The position numbers and the translations under genes were made by a program. The notes below the pieces were generated by a model. It did not search any database, was not told the DNA's origin, and saw only the letters and a list, made by a program, of their open reading frames with translations. A stretch of 64,000 nucleotides of DNA from Arthrinium phaeospermum. Its lineage: Eukaryota > Ascomycota > Sordariomycetes > Amphisphaeriales > Apiosporaceae. The DNA lies in contig QYRS01000001.1 in NCBI GenBank assembly GCA_006503535.1, positions 1,674,001 through 1,738,000 on the forward strand, given 5' to 3'. Below, piece after piece: positions 34,586 through 45,891 of the stretch. Every line of letters starts with the position of its first letter. Within the stretch, counting starts at the first letter, position 1.

Positions 34586-35767
34586 GTTTGGCAAGAGATG
34601 GGAGACTGAAAGGGGGATATTGAACCTGATGAGTATGTTGACGTAATCAATATTTGGCACGATTCGATAATGAGGCAGTCTGGCACCGACGCTAGAAATA
34701 TGTAAACTAATGATGTTTTGCTACTACAAGAAATACCAATGGGACGACTTCCTGTCTTATAAGCCGATCGGTGTATTGCGACTTGAGGACTGCCAGGTCG
34801 AGTTTGTGACAGGTAATTGCATTGCAGTCCCAAAGCCACTGTTCAAGTCACGTATTACATGTCTTGAAGCTCCTGAAACTCCCAGAAGTTTGACGCGCTT
34901 ATCGATCACCATTTCTCTCGACATACTGACGAATTGTGTTGCTTCCCGGGCAGTCTCATGAGTCTACCCTTGAGGTTACGGGACGCCACTGAGGAGAACG
35001 ACAGTTCCTGCCGAAGTTCGTTTAAAGATACTGGAACTTTTTACCATAGGCAATCACACAGGGGCTTGTCACGCTACGTACATACCCCAGGGCAACAGTT
35101 GGTGATTTGGGGTAACTCAAACATCATGGATCTTGGCTGGGCTATGCAGGGGTAAATACAGCCTTCAGGTGTTTCATAGGGGCCCGAATGGCCTAACCTA
35201 GGGTCTCATTTTGGAGTTGGTAAAGATACATTGATAGGTTATCCAGGTTGGCGGTGGTGGCAGACCCGATAGCTTGGGCAACAAAAGTGAAGGACGAGCC
35301 GGGTACCAGGGCTAGTGACCCCGGCCCGTAGGGGCGTTCAGCTTTACCCTATTCAGGACAACATTGCGCCATCCTTCTCAGGTCGCATAACCAACACCCA
35401 CGACCTCAATGCGAAGTTCAGAAGCGAAAGCAAACGGGCGGATAGAGATAAGCGCCTTATGTTTCCTGTTGGCATATCGTACGTTTTCATCACACTCTCT
35501 GAGCCTTCATGCAAGTTGATTGTGACTGCGCCACCTGTTATTATAAGCTTGCAAGCCTGGGCGCCATAGAGGAGGCCCAGCGAACGACCACAACAGTTGT
35601 GACGGGATGTGACCTAGTTGAATGAGAGCCCGCGTCCCACGCATCGTGTTATAATTAGTGGAGTATGCATTCTATAGTGAGTCGGGTCGGGTTCTACTGC
35701 GGCCATGAGCCCCTGAATCTATGTTTGCATGCGAAGAGCCTGCATGTATTCCGCTCCATCCGCGCGT
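34586..35767. other. Intergenic
   Basis: Upstream of the dynamin-like gene and 3' of the MFS gene. Low coding signal, no gene recognised. Confidence 0.5.
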
Positions 35768-37589
35768 CTACACAGCAACAACCGCCTCCTTCGGCTGCGT
35801 CTTGACCGACTTCCACTCCATGAAGAGCGAGGCCACGAACCCGAGGATGGAAGCCGCCAGCGCGACGTAAAAGATGTTGTCGATGCCCTTGTTGTAGGCC
35901 GCCAGGAACGCCGGCAGTTGGTCCACCGGCACCAGCCTGGTCACCTCGGTCGCGCCGCTGCCCAGGAGCACGTGCGCATCGAGCCTGCCCCCGGGGATCT
36001 TGGCCAGCTCCGTCGTGAGCGTGGCCGACAGCACGCCCTGGCAGATGCTCACGAAGACGGTGCCGCCGACCAGGTTGCCGAAGTTGATGATGGTGATGCC
36101 GACGGGAATGTCCTCACGCGAGAGCACCGTCTGCGCCGCGTTCATGGTCTGCGCCAAGCTGAGGCCCAGCCCGGCGCCGGTGAGGATCTGGTAGCCGATG
36201 ACGCGGGCGTTGCCCGTGTCGACGCGCAGCGTGGTGAGGAGGCCGCAGCCGACCGCGGCGATGGCGGTGCCCAAAATCAGACAAGGGGTGTAGTAGCCGA
36301 TCTTGGACGTGACGATACCCGACGCGATGACGAAGACGACGGTGCCGAGGAAGTAGCCCATCATGCGCACGCCCGCGTCGACGGCCGACAGGCCCTGGAT
36401 CGCCTGGTACCAGATGGGCACGTAGAAGGTCACGATGACGAGCACCGAGCCGAAGCCGAGCGAGGCCACGCTGGCGGCGGCGATGCTGCGCTGGCGCATG
36501 AGGCGCGGCGGGACCGTGCCGTGGTCCCCGGCCCGGAACTGCCAGGCGCCGAAGGCGACCAGCAGCAGGATGCCCAGGATGAGCGAGGCGAGCACCCTTT
36601 TCGCGGTCCAGCCCTCGACGCCGCCCCACTGCAGGCCCAGCAGCAGCAGGATCAGGCCCGGCAGCATGAGGGCCGTGCCGACGGGGTCGAACTCCTGCAG
36701 CTTCTGCAGAAACGTGTCGCCGTGCTTCTGCGTCTTGGGCGGTGGTTTGGACGGGAGCAGGAACAGCAGCACGGCGGCGGCGGCGGCGCCGATGGGCAGG
36801 TTGATCCAAAAACACCAGCGCCAGGTGAGCCTGCTGGCGAAGACGCCGCCGAGTAGGGGACCCGCGATGGAGGCGATGCCGAAGGTGGCGCCGAGGAACC
36901 CTTGGTACTTGGGCCGCTTTTCCAGCGGGAGCAGGTCGACAAACACCATCTGGCTGCCCGCCGTCAGGCCGGCACCGCCGACGCCCGAGATGGCGCGGCC
37001 TACGATGAAGGCGGTCGAGCTGGGCGCGGCCGCGCAGATGGTGGATCCGACTTCGAAGACCAGGATGGCGACCAGGAAGACCCATTTGGTTCGGAAGAAT
37101 GTCTGATAACAGTGTGAACAGTGGTCAGCGGTATGAATCAGGTTGAACAGGAAGAAAAGGGGTAAATGTGGCATTGCTTACATAAATCTTGCCCATGGGC
37201 AGTTGCAGCGCAGCAAAGGTCAGCAAGTAGCCGGACTCGTACCAGGAGATGTCACTAAAGGACTTGAACTCGTTTGATATAGCCGGGACGGCCACGCCAA
37301 TGATGGTTCGGTCCTGTTTGTTGTAGTGGTTATTAGTCGTTATAGACTTTCAAGATATTGAAGATGCCTTGTGTAAACTTACAAGTGACGAAAGAAAGGC
37401 TGCCAAACAAACCGCCAAGACGATCGGTATTACCACCTGCTTGCCTGGGTACTCCTCTTCCGGCAGCTTCTCGTCCACAGACTTCTCCGATTTCTGCATG
37501 TCTCCATCGCTTCCATGACCATGAGCCGTGTCGAGGTCGTGATCTCCAATATCCGGAGTCAGACTCGTGTTGGTCTTAGTAGAATGCAT
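35768..37589 (-). CDS. MFS transporter, DHA2-type (14-helix) drug/toxin exporter
   Basis: Plasma-membrane proton antiporter of the major facilitator superfamily. Three exons on the minus strand: 37589-37383, 37313-37182 and 37102-35768 (introns 69 and 79 nt), giving 557 aa. A hydrophilic N-terminus of about 50 aa precedes helix 1 (VVIPIVLAVCLAAFLSSL). Then come DRTIIGVAVP (motif D1-like), ESGYLLTFAALQLPMGKIY, GRAISGVGGAGL, and antiporter motif C in FGIASIAGPLLGGVF. A central WGGVEGW loop and enough hydrophobic segments for 14 helices place it in the DHA2 group that includes aflatoxin- and fumonisin-type efflux pumps. It is divergent from a Zn2Cys6 regulator 397 bp away, suggesting local control. 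Substrate unknown. Confidence 0.93.
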
Positions 37590-37986
37590 CTTGGTGTAAA
37601 ATTCCGGCAGATGCTGGGTTATTTCATATTAATCAAGAATGGGATTGGCCATTTCGGTTCTGCATATATACTGGTTCATGGGTTCTTACTAGTCGAGCCA
37701 AACACGCAAAGCTTAGGTTTGATATAGTACTGATACCCATTGTTTGTCTGAATTCGGGGGTTCTGATTGGAGGAGACTAGCTTACTTCGGGCATCGGTAC
37801 CGAAGACCGAGCTCGGGCTCCCGAACCTCTAATATCTTTGACGTCACGACATTACCCATTGCACCGTCCTCATCTCACTCAATTCAACAAGTAAAAACCC
37901 ACCTACTTGCCGCATTCGGACATTACAAGTGTCCGTAGTCCCTCCCAGTCCCGAAGGCTTGACCGAGAGATTCGTTGTGTGGAGTG
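37590..37986. promoter_or_regulatory. Bidirectional promoter between the MFS exporter and Zn2Cys6 regulator
   Basis: The 397 bp between the two start codons contains TCGGTACCGA (37794-37803, CGG-N2-CCG at 37795-37802) and CGGGCTCCCG (37814-37823, CGG-N4-CCG), 19 bp apart. Inverted CGG half-sites are what Zn2Cys6 dimers bind, so the neighbouring regulator could control both genes. Binding itself is inference. Confidence 0.55.
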
Positions 37987-40214
37987 ATGGTGCGGTTAGG
38001 CAAGACCCCTATCAGCTGCACCCCCTGCGCCAAACGCAAGGTCCGTTGCGATCGGCTGCAGCCATGTTGTCATTGCAAGAGACGACCACAGGACAACTGC
38101 GTGTACCCCGAACACACAACAGCATCTGCCGCCCACGATCGTCTCTCCGATGACGCTAGTGCCCGGATCGAGAAGCTCGAGCGCTATATTCGTACCTTAG
38201 GGGGTGATCCGGAACAAGCTGGCCGCCCTGATCAGCGGACCGTGGAGGAATCGCCTGGGGGTCAGAGTACGGGTGCATCTTCCAGCAGCAGTCAACCCGG
38301 ATCGAGACAGATCCCCTTTCACCCCAAGACATCGGGTCTGGTGACGCATAATGAAGAGGTTACATATATCGAAAGGTAATATCGTACCTGACTCCTTGAC
38401 AGCATATAATACTTGTTAACTGACTGAACGCCTTTGAATAGTCCCATGTGGTATAGCTGGAGTGGTACAGGCCAGTCTGATAAGTTACAGAGCACTCCTA
38501 AGACGGCAGGACAGTCTCCCCCAGCGGCGAAAAGTGCTTCCTGGGTTCGATCAATCTTGGACCCACGGGACTCTACAGATGCCGACAGCCTCGCCAACGC
38601 AGTGCACCTGCCGAGTTCCCAGATCAACACCTTGTGGAAGACGTTCTTGAAGAATGTCGATCCACTTGTCAAGATCTTCTTCCGCTGGGAAGTGGAGCCG
38701 ATTATAAAGAAGGCATGTGAGGATTCCTCGATCCTCTCCAACGAGGAAAGAGCTCTTGTATCGACCATTGTGTTCATCAGCATCTCAAGTCTCTCGGGCG
38801 ACGAATGCGTCAGGTTACTGCATGATGGTAAACCGCAACTCATGGAGAGATACCAGAGGAGCGCAGAAAGCGCTCTTTTGCTGGCCGATTACGCGTGTAC
38901 CACCCATAGGCTTACACTGCAAGCCTTCATGTTATATCTCGTAAGCCCCCTGACCACAAAGTTTGTCATGGTAATTACTAAATACTGTATTCTTTTTCTA
39001 CAGCTCGCAATGAACTGCCTCGCCCGTTCTCCCGCCATGTTCGCCCTGATGGGCATCGCCAGCCGCATCGCCGAGCGGATGGGCCTGCACCGCGACGGCG
39101 ACCAGCTCGGCCTCAGCGTCCTCCGCAGCGAAGAGCGCCGCCGGATGTGGTGGCAGCTGCAGTTTCTAGAGATTGCCGTCGCCCGCCACGTGGGCAGCAT
39201 CCCCCTATCTCTCTTTTCCGACTGGGACGCCAAGCTTCCATCGAACCTCGAGGACGAGGACGTGACGCCCGAAACGAAGGTCCTGCCTCCTGAGCGCCGG
39301 AAGCTGACGGGGATCTCACACTGTCTCTGGCGTTACGATATCTTGCACACGCAGCGGGAGATGCGGCGCGCGCACGGCGGCGACAAGGGGCTTGCGTGGC
39401 TGCTTTCGCCGCGCGTTTCGTTGGCGGAGAAGGACGAATTGCTCGACCAGGTCGAGACGAAGCTGGGCACCAGGTATGTGAGGCACTGCGAGCTGCTCAA
39501 TCCGCTGCACGTCCTGATCCAACTGGGGATCGGGTCTTACCTCCTCGCGGCCAGGAGGACGGCGCGGCAGCCGGCTCTGGTCAACGCCGAGCTGTCCGAG
39601 ATGTCGCGCAAGGAGCGTGATGATATGTTGGATATCTGCACCAAGCTTCTGGACTACTCCATCATGGCCCGGACGACTGAGTCGATCAAGGGGTTTCTTT
39701 GGCATGATGATAACTACTTCCAGTGGATCGGATGTGCGTAGCAAACCGCCCCCTGTTCTCCGTAATCGTGAACTACTTTCTAACTAACGGAATCAAAGTT
39801 GTTTATGTTCTCCTCGAATGCCATCATCGCTTCGACGAGGCCGAGGTGGTAGACTTGTGGGACCTGGTCCGTCGGCTTCACGAGGTTCATCCACAGCTCA
39901 AGACGGCCGTCGATCGGAACGAGGTGGCTTCGGCCGCTCGCATCACCATCGCGGCATGGCAAAGATACGCGGCGCGTGCTCAGCAGCAGCAAGGCGGGAC
40001 ATTCGAGCAGCCGCAATGGATCACCGAGTTGTGTCAGAACTTTGGGGTTTCGCTGACGACTGAAGCTGCACCGACTGCTGCGGTGGACGCGGAGATCCAG
40101 GAGCAGGACGATCTAAGTCAGCTGGCGGGCATTGACTTTGATTTGGACATGTTTGACTGGTCGATATGGGAGCAAGTCAACAAGAACGCAGGTCCCCTGT
40201 CGACCAGTAGGTGA
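37987..40214 (+). CDS. Zn2Cys6 binuclear-cluster transcription factor
   Basis: Nuclear regulator. Four exons: 37987-38375, 38442-38940, 39004-39733 and 39799-40214, all GT..AG and in phase, giving 677 aa. The DNA-binding cluster is Cys11-X2-Cys14-X6-Cys21-X5-Cys27-X2-Cys30-X7-Cys38 with the usual basic AKRKVRCDR. A short coiled coil follows (ARIEKLERYIRTLG), then a fungal-specific transcription-factor middle region with RSEERRRMWWQLQFLE, the conserved block near the end of that domain. The tail is acidic (DFDLDMFDW), a likely activation segment. The start at 37987 puts the cluster 10 residues from the N-terminus, as is common. Divergent to the MFS exporter, so probably its local activator. 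Confidence 0.93.
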
Positions 40215-40681
40215 ATCCGGGGATCACGATTGATCACACGTCTAGATATAAGCCAATGATTCGAATGACTGTTCAAGAGGCCCGTCTGAGCTGACTTGAG
40301 ATGCCCAGCACGTCCTGAGGTCCCCTGGGAAGCTTGGGGCAGATTGAATCGCAGCTTCCCCCTTTAGTGAACCCTTCCCGGATATTGCTGTGTTGAAGAG
40401 CCTGTAGGCATAATTCTTCCACGGACAAGGATCCCACCAAGACAAAGGCCCCGTAAACTGGATGTATCGATATATGCATAGTTATGGATGAACAAAGAAT
40501 CAAATCATGCATCTGACTCAAACCTGATATGGTACAATGACTTCGAATATTTCATAAGAAGGGCTCGAGTAAAAGGCTTGCTACAAAGCTTTTGTATGCA
40601 AAATGTAACGGTGACAAGCCTTCTTTGGCTCTGCCGAAACAACCCGCTTGTCTACACGACTGGAGCGACCTAGTCAATCTG
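40215..40681. other. Intergenic
   Basis: 3' flank of the regulator and upstream region of the first F-box/ankyrin-like gene. No gene seen. Confidence 0.45.
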
Positions 40682-40689
40682 TATATATA
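40682..40689 (+). promoter_or_regulatory. TATA-like element of the first F-box/ankyrin-like gene
   Basis: TATATATA about 112 bp upstream of the ATG at 40801. Confidence 0.45.
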
Positions 40690-40800
40690 TACTGGCGAGT
40701 GGCTACACATTTTGACTGGCAATTCGGCAGAACCCAGACCAAACAACACAATCGCTTTACCTATTCATCTTCACCCATATCATCAAGCTTACCATCAGCC

Positions 40801-42852
40801 ATGGCTCAGATCACAGACCTGCCTACGGAGCTGGTCCTGGAAATCGAACAGCACTTGGACCACCCAGTTCTCTACGGCGGGAACGCACTCGCATGCACAT
40901 GTATGCAGATGTGGAAGCAGCTCGGCGGAACGGAGGTCTATCGCAGAGCCGCCACAGCGGATCGAGAGCAAGCCCTTCGCGCGGAAACGATATGCGAAAA
41001 CTTTGAAAATTTCTCTGGTTTCTTGGACGACAAGGATGAGGAGGAGAGCCTGGCCTGGTTACGGTTCGAGGCTCGAAAGGGCATGGGGCCAAGCCATAAG
41101 AGAAAGATCGCCAACCAGTACCGATGGGGTGAGAGGGAGCTGCAGCTGGGGGACGACGGGAAACCAATAGAGGTGGAAAGCATGAACGGCATGCCGTACT
41201 ATAAGACCGTGGAGTACACCGTGCAAGAGGTCACCGCCAAGACGTTCCTCAACCGCGCCATCATGGGCTGTGCGGACCTGGAGAAGCTCGAGGCCATCAT
41301 CGATACCTATGCCGAAGTCTTCCCCGCCGTTTTCCACGGCGCAGCTTACAAGCCACTGCTCGAGCTGATCCCGATTCACACGGCGATCCATGCGAATCGC
41401 CCCGAGGTGGTGCAGATGCTCGTCAACAAAGGCCTCGCGCCTATAAAAAGTGATACGCTGCTTTGTCACGAAGAGTTCATCGGCATGGTGGACCTTCATG
41501 GGATGGATACATGCTATTGGGTCGATGCGACTCCATTCAATGTCGCCCTGTGGCTAAAGAGGGAGGACATGGCCTTGATTCTCCTCGGCGATATGATGGA
41601 CACGTCCGTTAAAGAGAAGAGGTTTATTGACTACCTCAAGATCACCGAGGACACTGGTCTATACCGGCTCGTGCCTGCCCTCCTGCAGCATTGGGAACGA
41701 GTGTGCCCCCGTGACTTGTACGACCCGCGTCGTCTACTGGATATGATTTCCAAGGACATATGGAGATATGATTCAGACAGCGACAGCGACAGCGAAATCG
41801 AGAGCGATAGCGACAGCGACGACGAAGGCGAGGGAACCGGCCGCTCTTACAACAAGACGCACAACTGGCAAGGTGACGGGCGGCCGCACGTCGTCCGGGA
41901 GCTGCTGGCGCGCGGCGCGGACCGACAAAAGCCCCAGGAGGGCGGCAAACGGGCGATCGGCGCCCTGCAGCACGCCGCGCGGCAGTCCTACTGGAAGAAC
42001 GCCGTCACCATTTTCCGGCACCAGGCGCGCCAGGACCGCGTGGACCGCGACGAGCTGCAGGCGGCGCTGCTCGGCGCGGCCGAGCACGACTGGACGGGCG
42101 AGACGACGTTCTTCCTCCACGTCTGGCCGCACTGCCGGCAGTGGCTCGAGCGGGACGACCGGTCCGTCGAGGAGAACGAGGAGGCCGTGCAGCAGATCAT
42201 GCGCCCGTGCCTCGCGGCGAGCATCAAACTGCCCAACCGATGGGGATGGCACCTGCCCGCCCCCCAGCCGCACAGCCACAACGCGGCCCTCCATCTGATG
42301 CGCACCGGCGTCAAGCCTGACATGAACCATCTCCGTTTGGCCATTCTGGCCTGGGATCTCGAGCTCTGCGACGCAATAATCAGATACGGACAGCTAGACT
42401 TGAAGGTCAAATGGAGTGGGTTCCGAAAGGGCTCGTACGGCGCCGAAGAGGACGGCAGTAGCAGTAGCAGTAGCGACGGCGACGACGATGGTGAAGTGCT
42501 TAACGCCTTAGAGTTCGCTATCCTACTTTGGCACCACTGGTATGGGTATGACCGCCCCACGAAGCTTGAGCCCAAAGATCCAACACTGCTCTGCGAGCTA
42601 TTGTGGCATGCTGGCGTACCGGATCAACTGCAGGAGGAAGTCCAAAACGCACTTCTGCGCCTGTTTCAGGTATACTTTGTTGACACCACAGACTTTGCAT
42701 GGAGGGCGGCAGGTGTACAGATCCAGTCCAATCCCGTGGATTATGGTGAGTGGGAGACCGACGGCGTCCTGATCTCCCGCTGGACTCCATTGCTTCGAAG
42801 ACTGTCTATGTTCTACGCGACGTTGCAAAAATTGCTAACAGCTGGGTCCTAA
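40801..42852 (+). CDS. F-box / ankyrin-like repeat protein, copy A
   Basis: Uninterrupted 683-aa protein. The N-terminus (ITDLPTELVLEIEQHLDH, then CTCMQMW) matches an F-box, which would dock to Skp1 in an SCF ubiquitin ligase. The rest is helical and contains ankyrin-like units, best seen at about 188-213 (IPIHTAIHANRPEVVQMLVN) and 365-420 (VVRELLARGADRQ, ALQHAARQSYWKNAV). Two low-complexity acidic inserts, a Ser/Asp run (SDSDSDSEIESDSDSDDEGE, from 41775) and a Ser/Asp run near 42454-42495, are absent from its paralogue (46888-48948). The ATG at 40801 is chosen because the F-box starts there, as in copy B; the open frame extends further upstream without homology. Copies A and B share length, F-box and the PIHTAI..VVQML block, so they are paralogues in inverted orientation. 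A role in substrate-selective ubiquitylation is inference. Confidence 0.85.
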   Translation: MAQITDLPTELVLEIEQHLDHPVLYGGNALACTCMQMWKQLGGTEVYRRAATADREQALRAETICENFENFSGFLDDKDEEESLAWLRFEARKGMGPSHKRKIANQYRWGERELQLGDDGKPIEVESMNGMPYYKTVEYTVQEVTAKTFLNRAIMGCADLEKLEAIIDTYAEVFPAVFHGAAYKPLLELIPIHTAIHANRPEVVQMLVNKGLAPIKSDTLLCHEEFIGMVDLHGMDTCYWVDATPFNVALWLKREDMALILLGDMMDTSVKEKRFIDYLKITEDTGLYRLVPALLQHWERVCPRDLYDPRRLLDMISKDIWRYDSDSDSDSEIESDSDSDDEGEGTGRSYNKTHNWQGDGRPHVVRELLARGADRQKPQEGGKRAIGALQHAARQSYWKNAVTIFRHQARQDRVDRDELQAALLGAAEHDWTGETTFFLHVWPHCRQWLERDDRSVEENEEAVQQIMRPCLAASIKLPNRWGWHLPAPQPHSHNAALHLMRTGVKPDMNHLRLAILAWDLELCDAIIRYGQLDLKVKWSGFRKGSYGAEEDGSSSSSSDGDDDGEVLNALEFAILLWHHWYGYDRPTKLEPKDPTLLCELLWHAGVPDQLQEEVQNALLRLFQVYFVDTTDFAWRAAGVQIQSNPVDYGEWETDGVLISRWTPLLRRLSMFYATLQKLLTAGS

Positions 42853-43208
42853 GTTCAGTTTCAAGGGTAGAGCAAAGGTAGGGAATTGGTTGGAATATAA
42901 CTATTAGGGTATATTACTAATGGACGATGAAAGGGTAGGTAAATTGACATGGATGTACAGAGACAGTAACGTATCTTAATGAGTTGCTCAGATTGGCGAT
43001 TGGCTGGCACTGCCAAAGATGTCTAATAAAATGCAATATTAAAATGTGAAAGCCCGGTACGCCACTCGCTTCTAGGTATCAAACTCCAAACATCCTTTTG
43101 CTATATAGCAGCCGCCAGTCAGGACACCCTCTGGCTTTCTGAACGCCCACACAAAATGCAAACATTTCTATTCAACTAGACCTTCTCATCATGCCTGACC
43201 ACCAACAT
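42853..43208. other. Convergent intergenic region
   Basis: Between the F-box gene A (+) and the lipase gene (-). AT-richer 3' flanks, nothing else. Confidence 0.5.
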
Positions 43209-44915
43209 TCACGACGCTGCAGCTACAGGGTTCATGACCGCCTGCACAGCATCGTTTTCGGACACCTGAGGCTCAATGCGGTCAGCCATACCCGGCTCCT
43301 GCTCCTCCACAGCATCACTATTCTGTTGCTGGCTGCTATCAGCATTATCGGAAGCCGCCGTCGAATCGCCCATGCCGACGATATCAATCCAGCTCCAGGC
43401 CTCGACGGGGCCCGAATCGGCGATGCGAGTGAAGATGGCCTTGTCGTCGTGAATGCCGTCATCCGCCGCCTTGTTGCCGGCCTCGGCCGCCCCCGTGGCC
43501 GCAGCCTTGCCCACGTCGGTCCCCTCCACCAGGTCGCCGACCCAGGTGCGCGCGATGGGCACCTTGTTGACGCGCAAGACCTGGAGGATGGCGCGCAGGT
43601 TCAGCCGCAGCGCGCGCTCGGGCGATTCGGAGCCGAAGACCTTCTTGGTCAGCCAGGGGAACAGGACGCCGAAGTCGGACTGGTTCAGGTGCGCCGAGTT
43701 GTGGACGTAGAAGAAGTTGGGCTCGGCCATCTTGACGCCGCTGGGCCGCTCGTACGCGGTGGGTTCGACCGTCTTCGCGGACGGGTCCGGAGAGAGCACA
43801 TGCGCCGTGACGTGCAGATGATCCGTCCATTTATAGAAGTCCTGCGACTCGACGGCCAGAAGCCCGTTGCCGCCGGGCGCGCCCGGTACATCATCGTATA
43901 CCGGCAGTGGGAGGTCGAACAGCGGCTTGTAGGTTTTCGCGAGAAGGGGGAAGCACCACAGGTCCAGCAGGATTGTAGGGTTCTTAGGCGTGATCTGCTG
44001 GCATAGGGAGGACTTCACCTCAGGCGTGTACAGAGGATCCTCCATGGAATCCAATTTGGGAGATCCCGCGTAGTATACGGACTTCAGGAACTGCACCGTC
44101 GTCGCAGCGCCGAAGCTATGCCCGGCGAAGATGATGCTACCAGGCTCGTGGACGTGCAGCTGCTTGGTGAATTGTGTCATGGACTCATTGGGCGTGCTCT
44201 TGTTGAGGTTGCTGAGCTTAGTCCCGTTGTCGATCTTCAGCAGCGCGTCATGGATCAGGCCCAATTCCCACGCGCGCGTCTTCAGTTGGGAACATCTTTG
44301 CGCGTAAACCTCGTCGGTGGCTTCGTGCGAGATTTTGATGTAGGGAATGAGGCGGCGAGTATTGCGAACGAAGTAGCGATTCTGTTCCGACGGTATCCGG
44401 ACGAACGAGGCCACGGCGCTTCCATCGCGATGCTCGGGGCAGATCACTACCACGCCGTGCGACGCGAGCGACCCTACGATTTGCGAGTAGGCGTTTCGGC
44501 TGCCTCCCAGACCGTGGGAGAAGATGGCGGTCGGCCACCGCTTGTTGGGCGTCTCGGGCTCGAGGACGGGCGCGTTCTTGATGACGGGTATCGTCGTGTA
44601 GTGCAGATGCCTCGGCAGAAACGATACTGCCTGCGCCACTAGCGATCCGATGCCTAGAAACTTGATGTATGCGGTCAAGTGGTCGCGCTGAGGCGCCGGA
44701 AGCCACGTTATACGCTTGCCGGTGGACTCAGGTTGCGCCGGGTAGAAGACACGGAACTGGACGGTCTCGATGTGTTCTGTGTTGGCGGGCGCAGGGGCTG
44801 GCGACTCGAGTTCGGTGATGGGTATTTCGACGTCGATGGTACCGACCTTATATGGGCCGCTATATTCGTCGAACCCCGGGACGGGATTCAGCTTGGATAG
44901 ATAGGATGCTGCCAT
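43209..44915 (-). CDS. Platelet-activating-factor acetylhydrolase-like phospholipase A2
   Basis: Alpha/beta-hydrolase that releases short or oxidised acyl groups from phospholipids. Intronless, 568 aa from the ATG at 44915 (MAASYLSKLNPVPGF); an upstream in-frame ATG at 45107 gives a basic, poorly structured extension and is not preferred. Seen: WPTAIFSHGLGGSRNAY (oxyanion region, 127-143), the nucleophile elbow GHSFG with Ser267, a probable acid Asp318 in ILLDLWCFPL, and SAHLNQSDF with His409, matching the His-containing loop of plasma-type PAF-AH. There is no signal peptide, so it is probably intracellular. The last about 100 residues are acidic, Gln/Asp/Ala-rich and likely disordered. It sits between the members of two duplicated families, with its 3' end facing F-box copy A. 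Confidence 0.9.
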   Translation of the reverse strand: MAASYLSKLNPVPGFDEYSGPYKVGTIDVEIPITELESPAPAPANTEHIETVQFRVFYPAQPESTGKRITWLPAPQRDHLTAYIKFLGIGSLVAQAVSFLPRHLHYTTIPVIKNAPVLEPETPNKRWPTAIFSHGLGGSRNAYSQIVGSLASHGVVVICPEHRDGSAVASFVRIPSEQNRYFVRNTRRLIPYIKISHEATDEVYAQRCSQLKTRAWELGLIHDALLKIDNGTKLSNLNKSTPNESMTQFTKQLHVHEPGSIIFAGHSFGAATTVQFLKSVYYAGSPKLDSMEDPLYTPEVKSSLCQQITPKNPTILLDLWCFPLLAKTYKPLFDLPLPVYDDVPGAPGGNGLLAVESQDFYKWTDHLHVTAHVLSPDPSAKTVEPTAYERPSGVKMAEPNFFYVHNSAHLNQSDFGVLFPWLTKKVFGSESPERALRLNLRAILQVLRVNKVPIARTWVGDLVEGTDVGKAAATGAAEAGNKAADDGIHDDKAIFTRIADSGPVEAWSWIDIVGMGDSTAASDNADSSQQQNSDAVEEQEPGMADRIEPQVSENDAVQAVMNPVAAAS

Positions 44916-45891
44916 CTTCAACCAGCGGGTGAGCGAGCTTCGTCGTGGTGCAAGTAATCGGGTGGTATTCGCACGAGGGATTGCGCAGACTCGAGTCCCC
45001 GGGGGGTGATGAAATCGAAAGGACGAGGAAGGGCGTATTCGGAAACAACAGGTACGACCTTTGCGCTGATCTGAGGAACGGTCGTTTGTCGGTGTATGTG
45101 TTGCCAAGATCGATCGTGCACGTACGACTTGAGGGCGCAGCCGCTGCGGATCGCACGGAATAAAAGATGCAAGAGGGAATAACAGGAGTTAAGTGCTGAT
45201 AAAAGTAATAGAGTAGGCAAAAAGAAGGGAAATATATTGGGTATCGTAGGATAGGGAATAGATTCGTTAAATGGGAAAAGAGAGTTTGAGAAGAGTCATG
45301 AAGTTCTGTTTCAATGGCAATCTTGGTTGGAAAGGAGATCAACAGGGTCTTGTCTTGTGTCCGATTGCTTCTGTTGGACTAACGTCATGTCTTTTTCTCC
45401 CTCGGTGACCCGTTCCAGACTGGGGCGTTCTAAAATTGTACCTAGCCGTCAGAGACACCCCTGTTAGCTCCCAGGTTCCTGCTGCAAGCGCATGCCCTAC
45501 GCCATCCTGCCGGGTCTTCTAGAATCCAGGCCCCCAGATTTCAAAATTTTGCACAGGCTACTTGTTTTTCCAAAGATCCATCGACTTGATTTAGCAGGAT
45601 TATTCCCAACTTCATTGCTGCTGTCAGCTACACGTAATGGAAAAGTCTTGTCGAAGGTGGAGACGTGGCACGACAGAAATCGTTTGCGTGTCTCGCGACG
45701 AACGGACTTTCGGGGTCTGAATCGGGCGCCGCAGGGCCCGCTGCGTGATACAGCCTCCATGCCATGCTGTTTGCCGCCCCCATGCCGAAAACCTGCGCCT
45801 CCATGACGCAGTCTGTGTGTGTAATACTGCATCCTCATCCTGCCAATTGAACCATCTTCATTGCCTTAATGGCTTCGTTACTCGAAGCTAC
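44916..45891. other. Intergenic
   Basis: Upstream of the lipase gene and downstream of small-family copy A. No supported gene. Confidence 0.45.

Noticed and set aside
35729..36856. 375-codon frame antisense to the MFS gene
   Set aside because: Composed of Arg/Asp/Gln/Ala repeats typical of antisense frames through GC-rich membrane-protein genes.
30177..40214. Secondary-metabolite gene cluster
   Set aside because: A methyltransferase, an exporter and a Zn2Cys6 regulator are present, but no polyketide synthase, peptide synthetase, terpene cyclase or other core enzyme is in the window.
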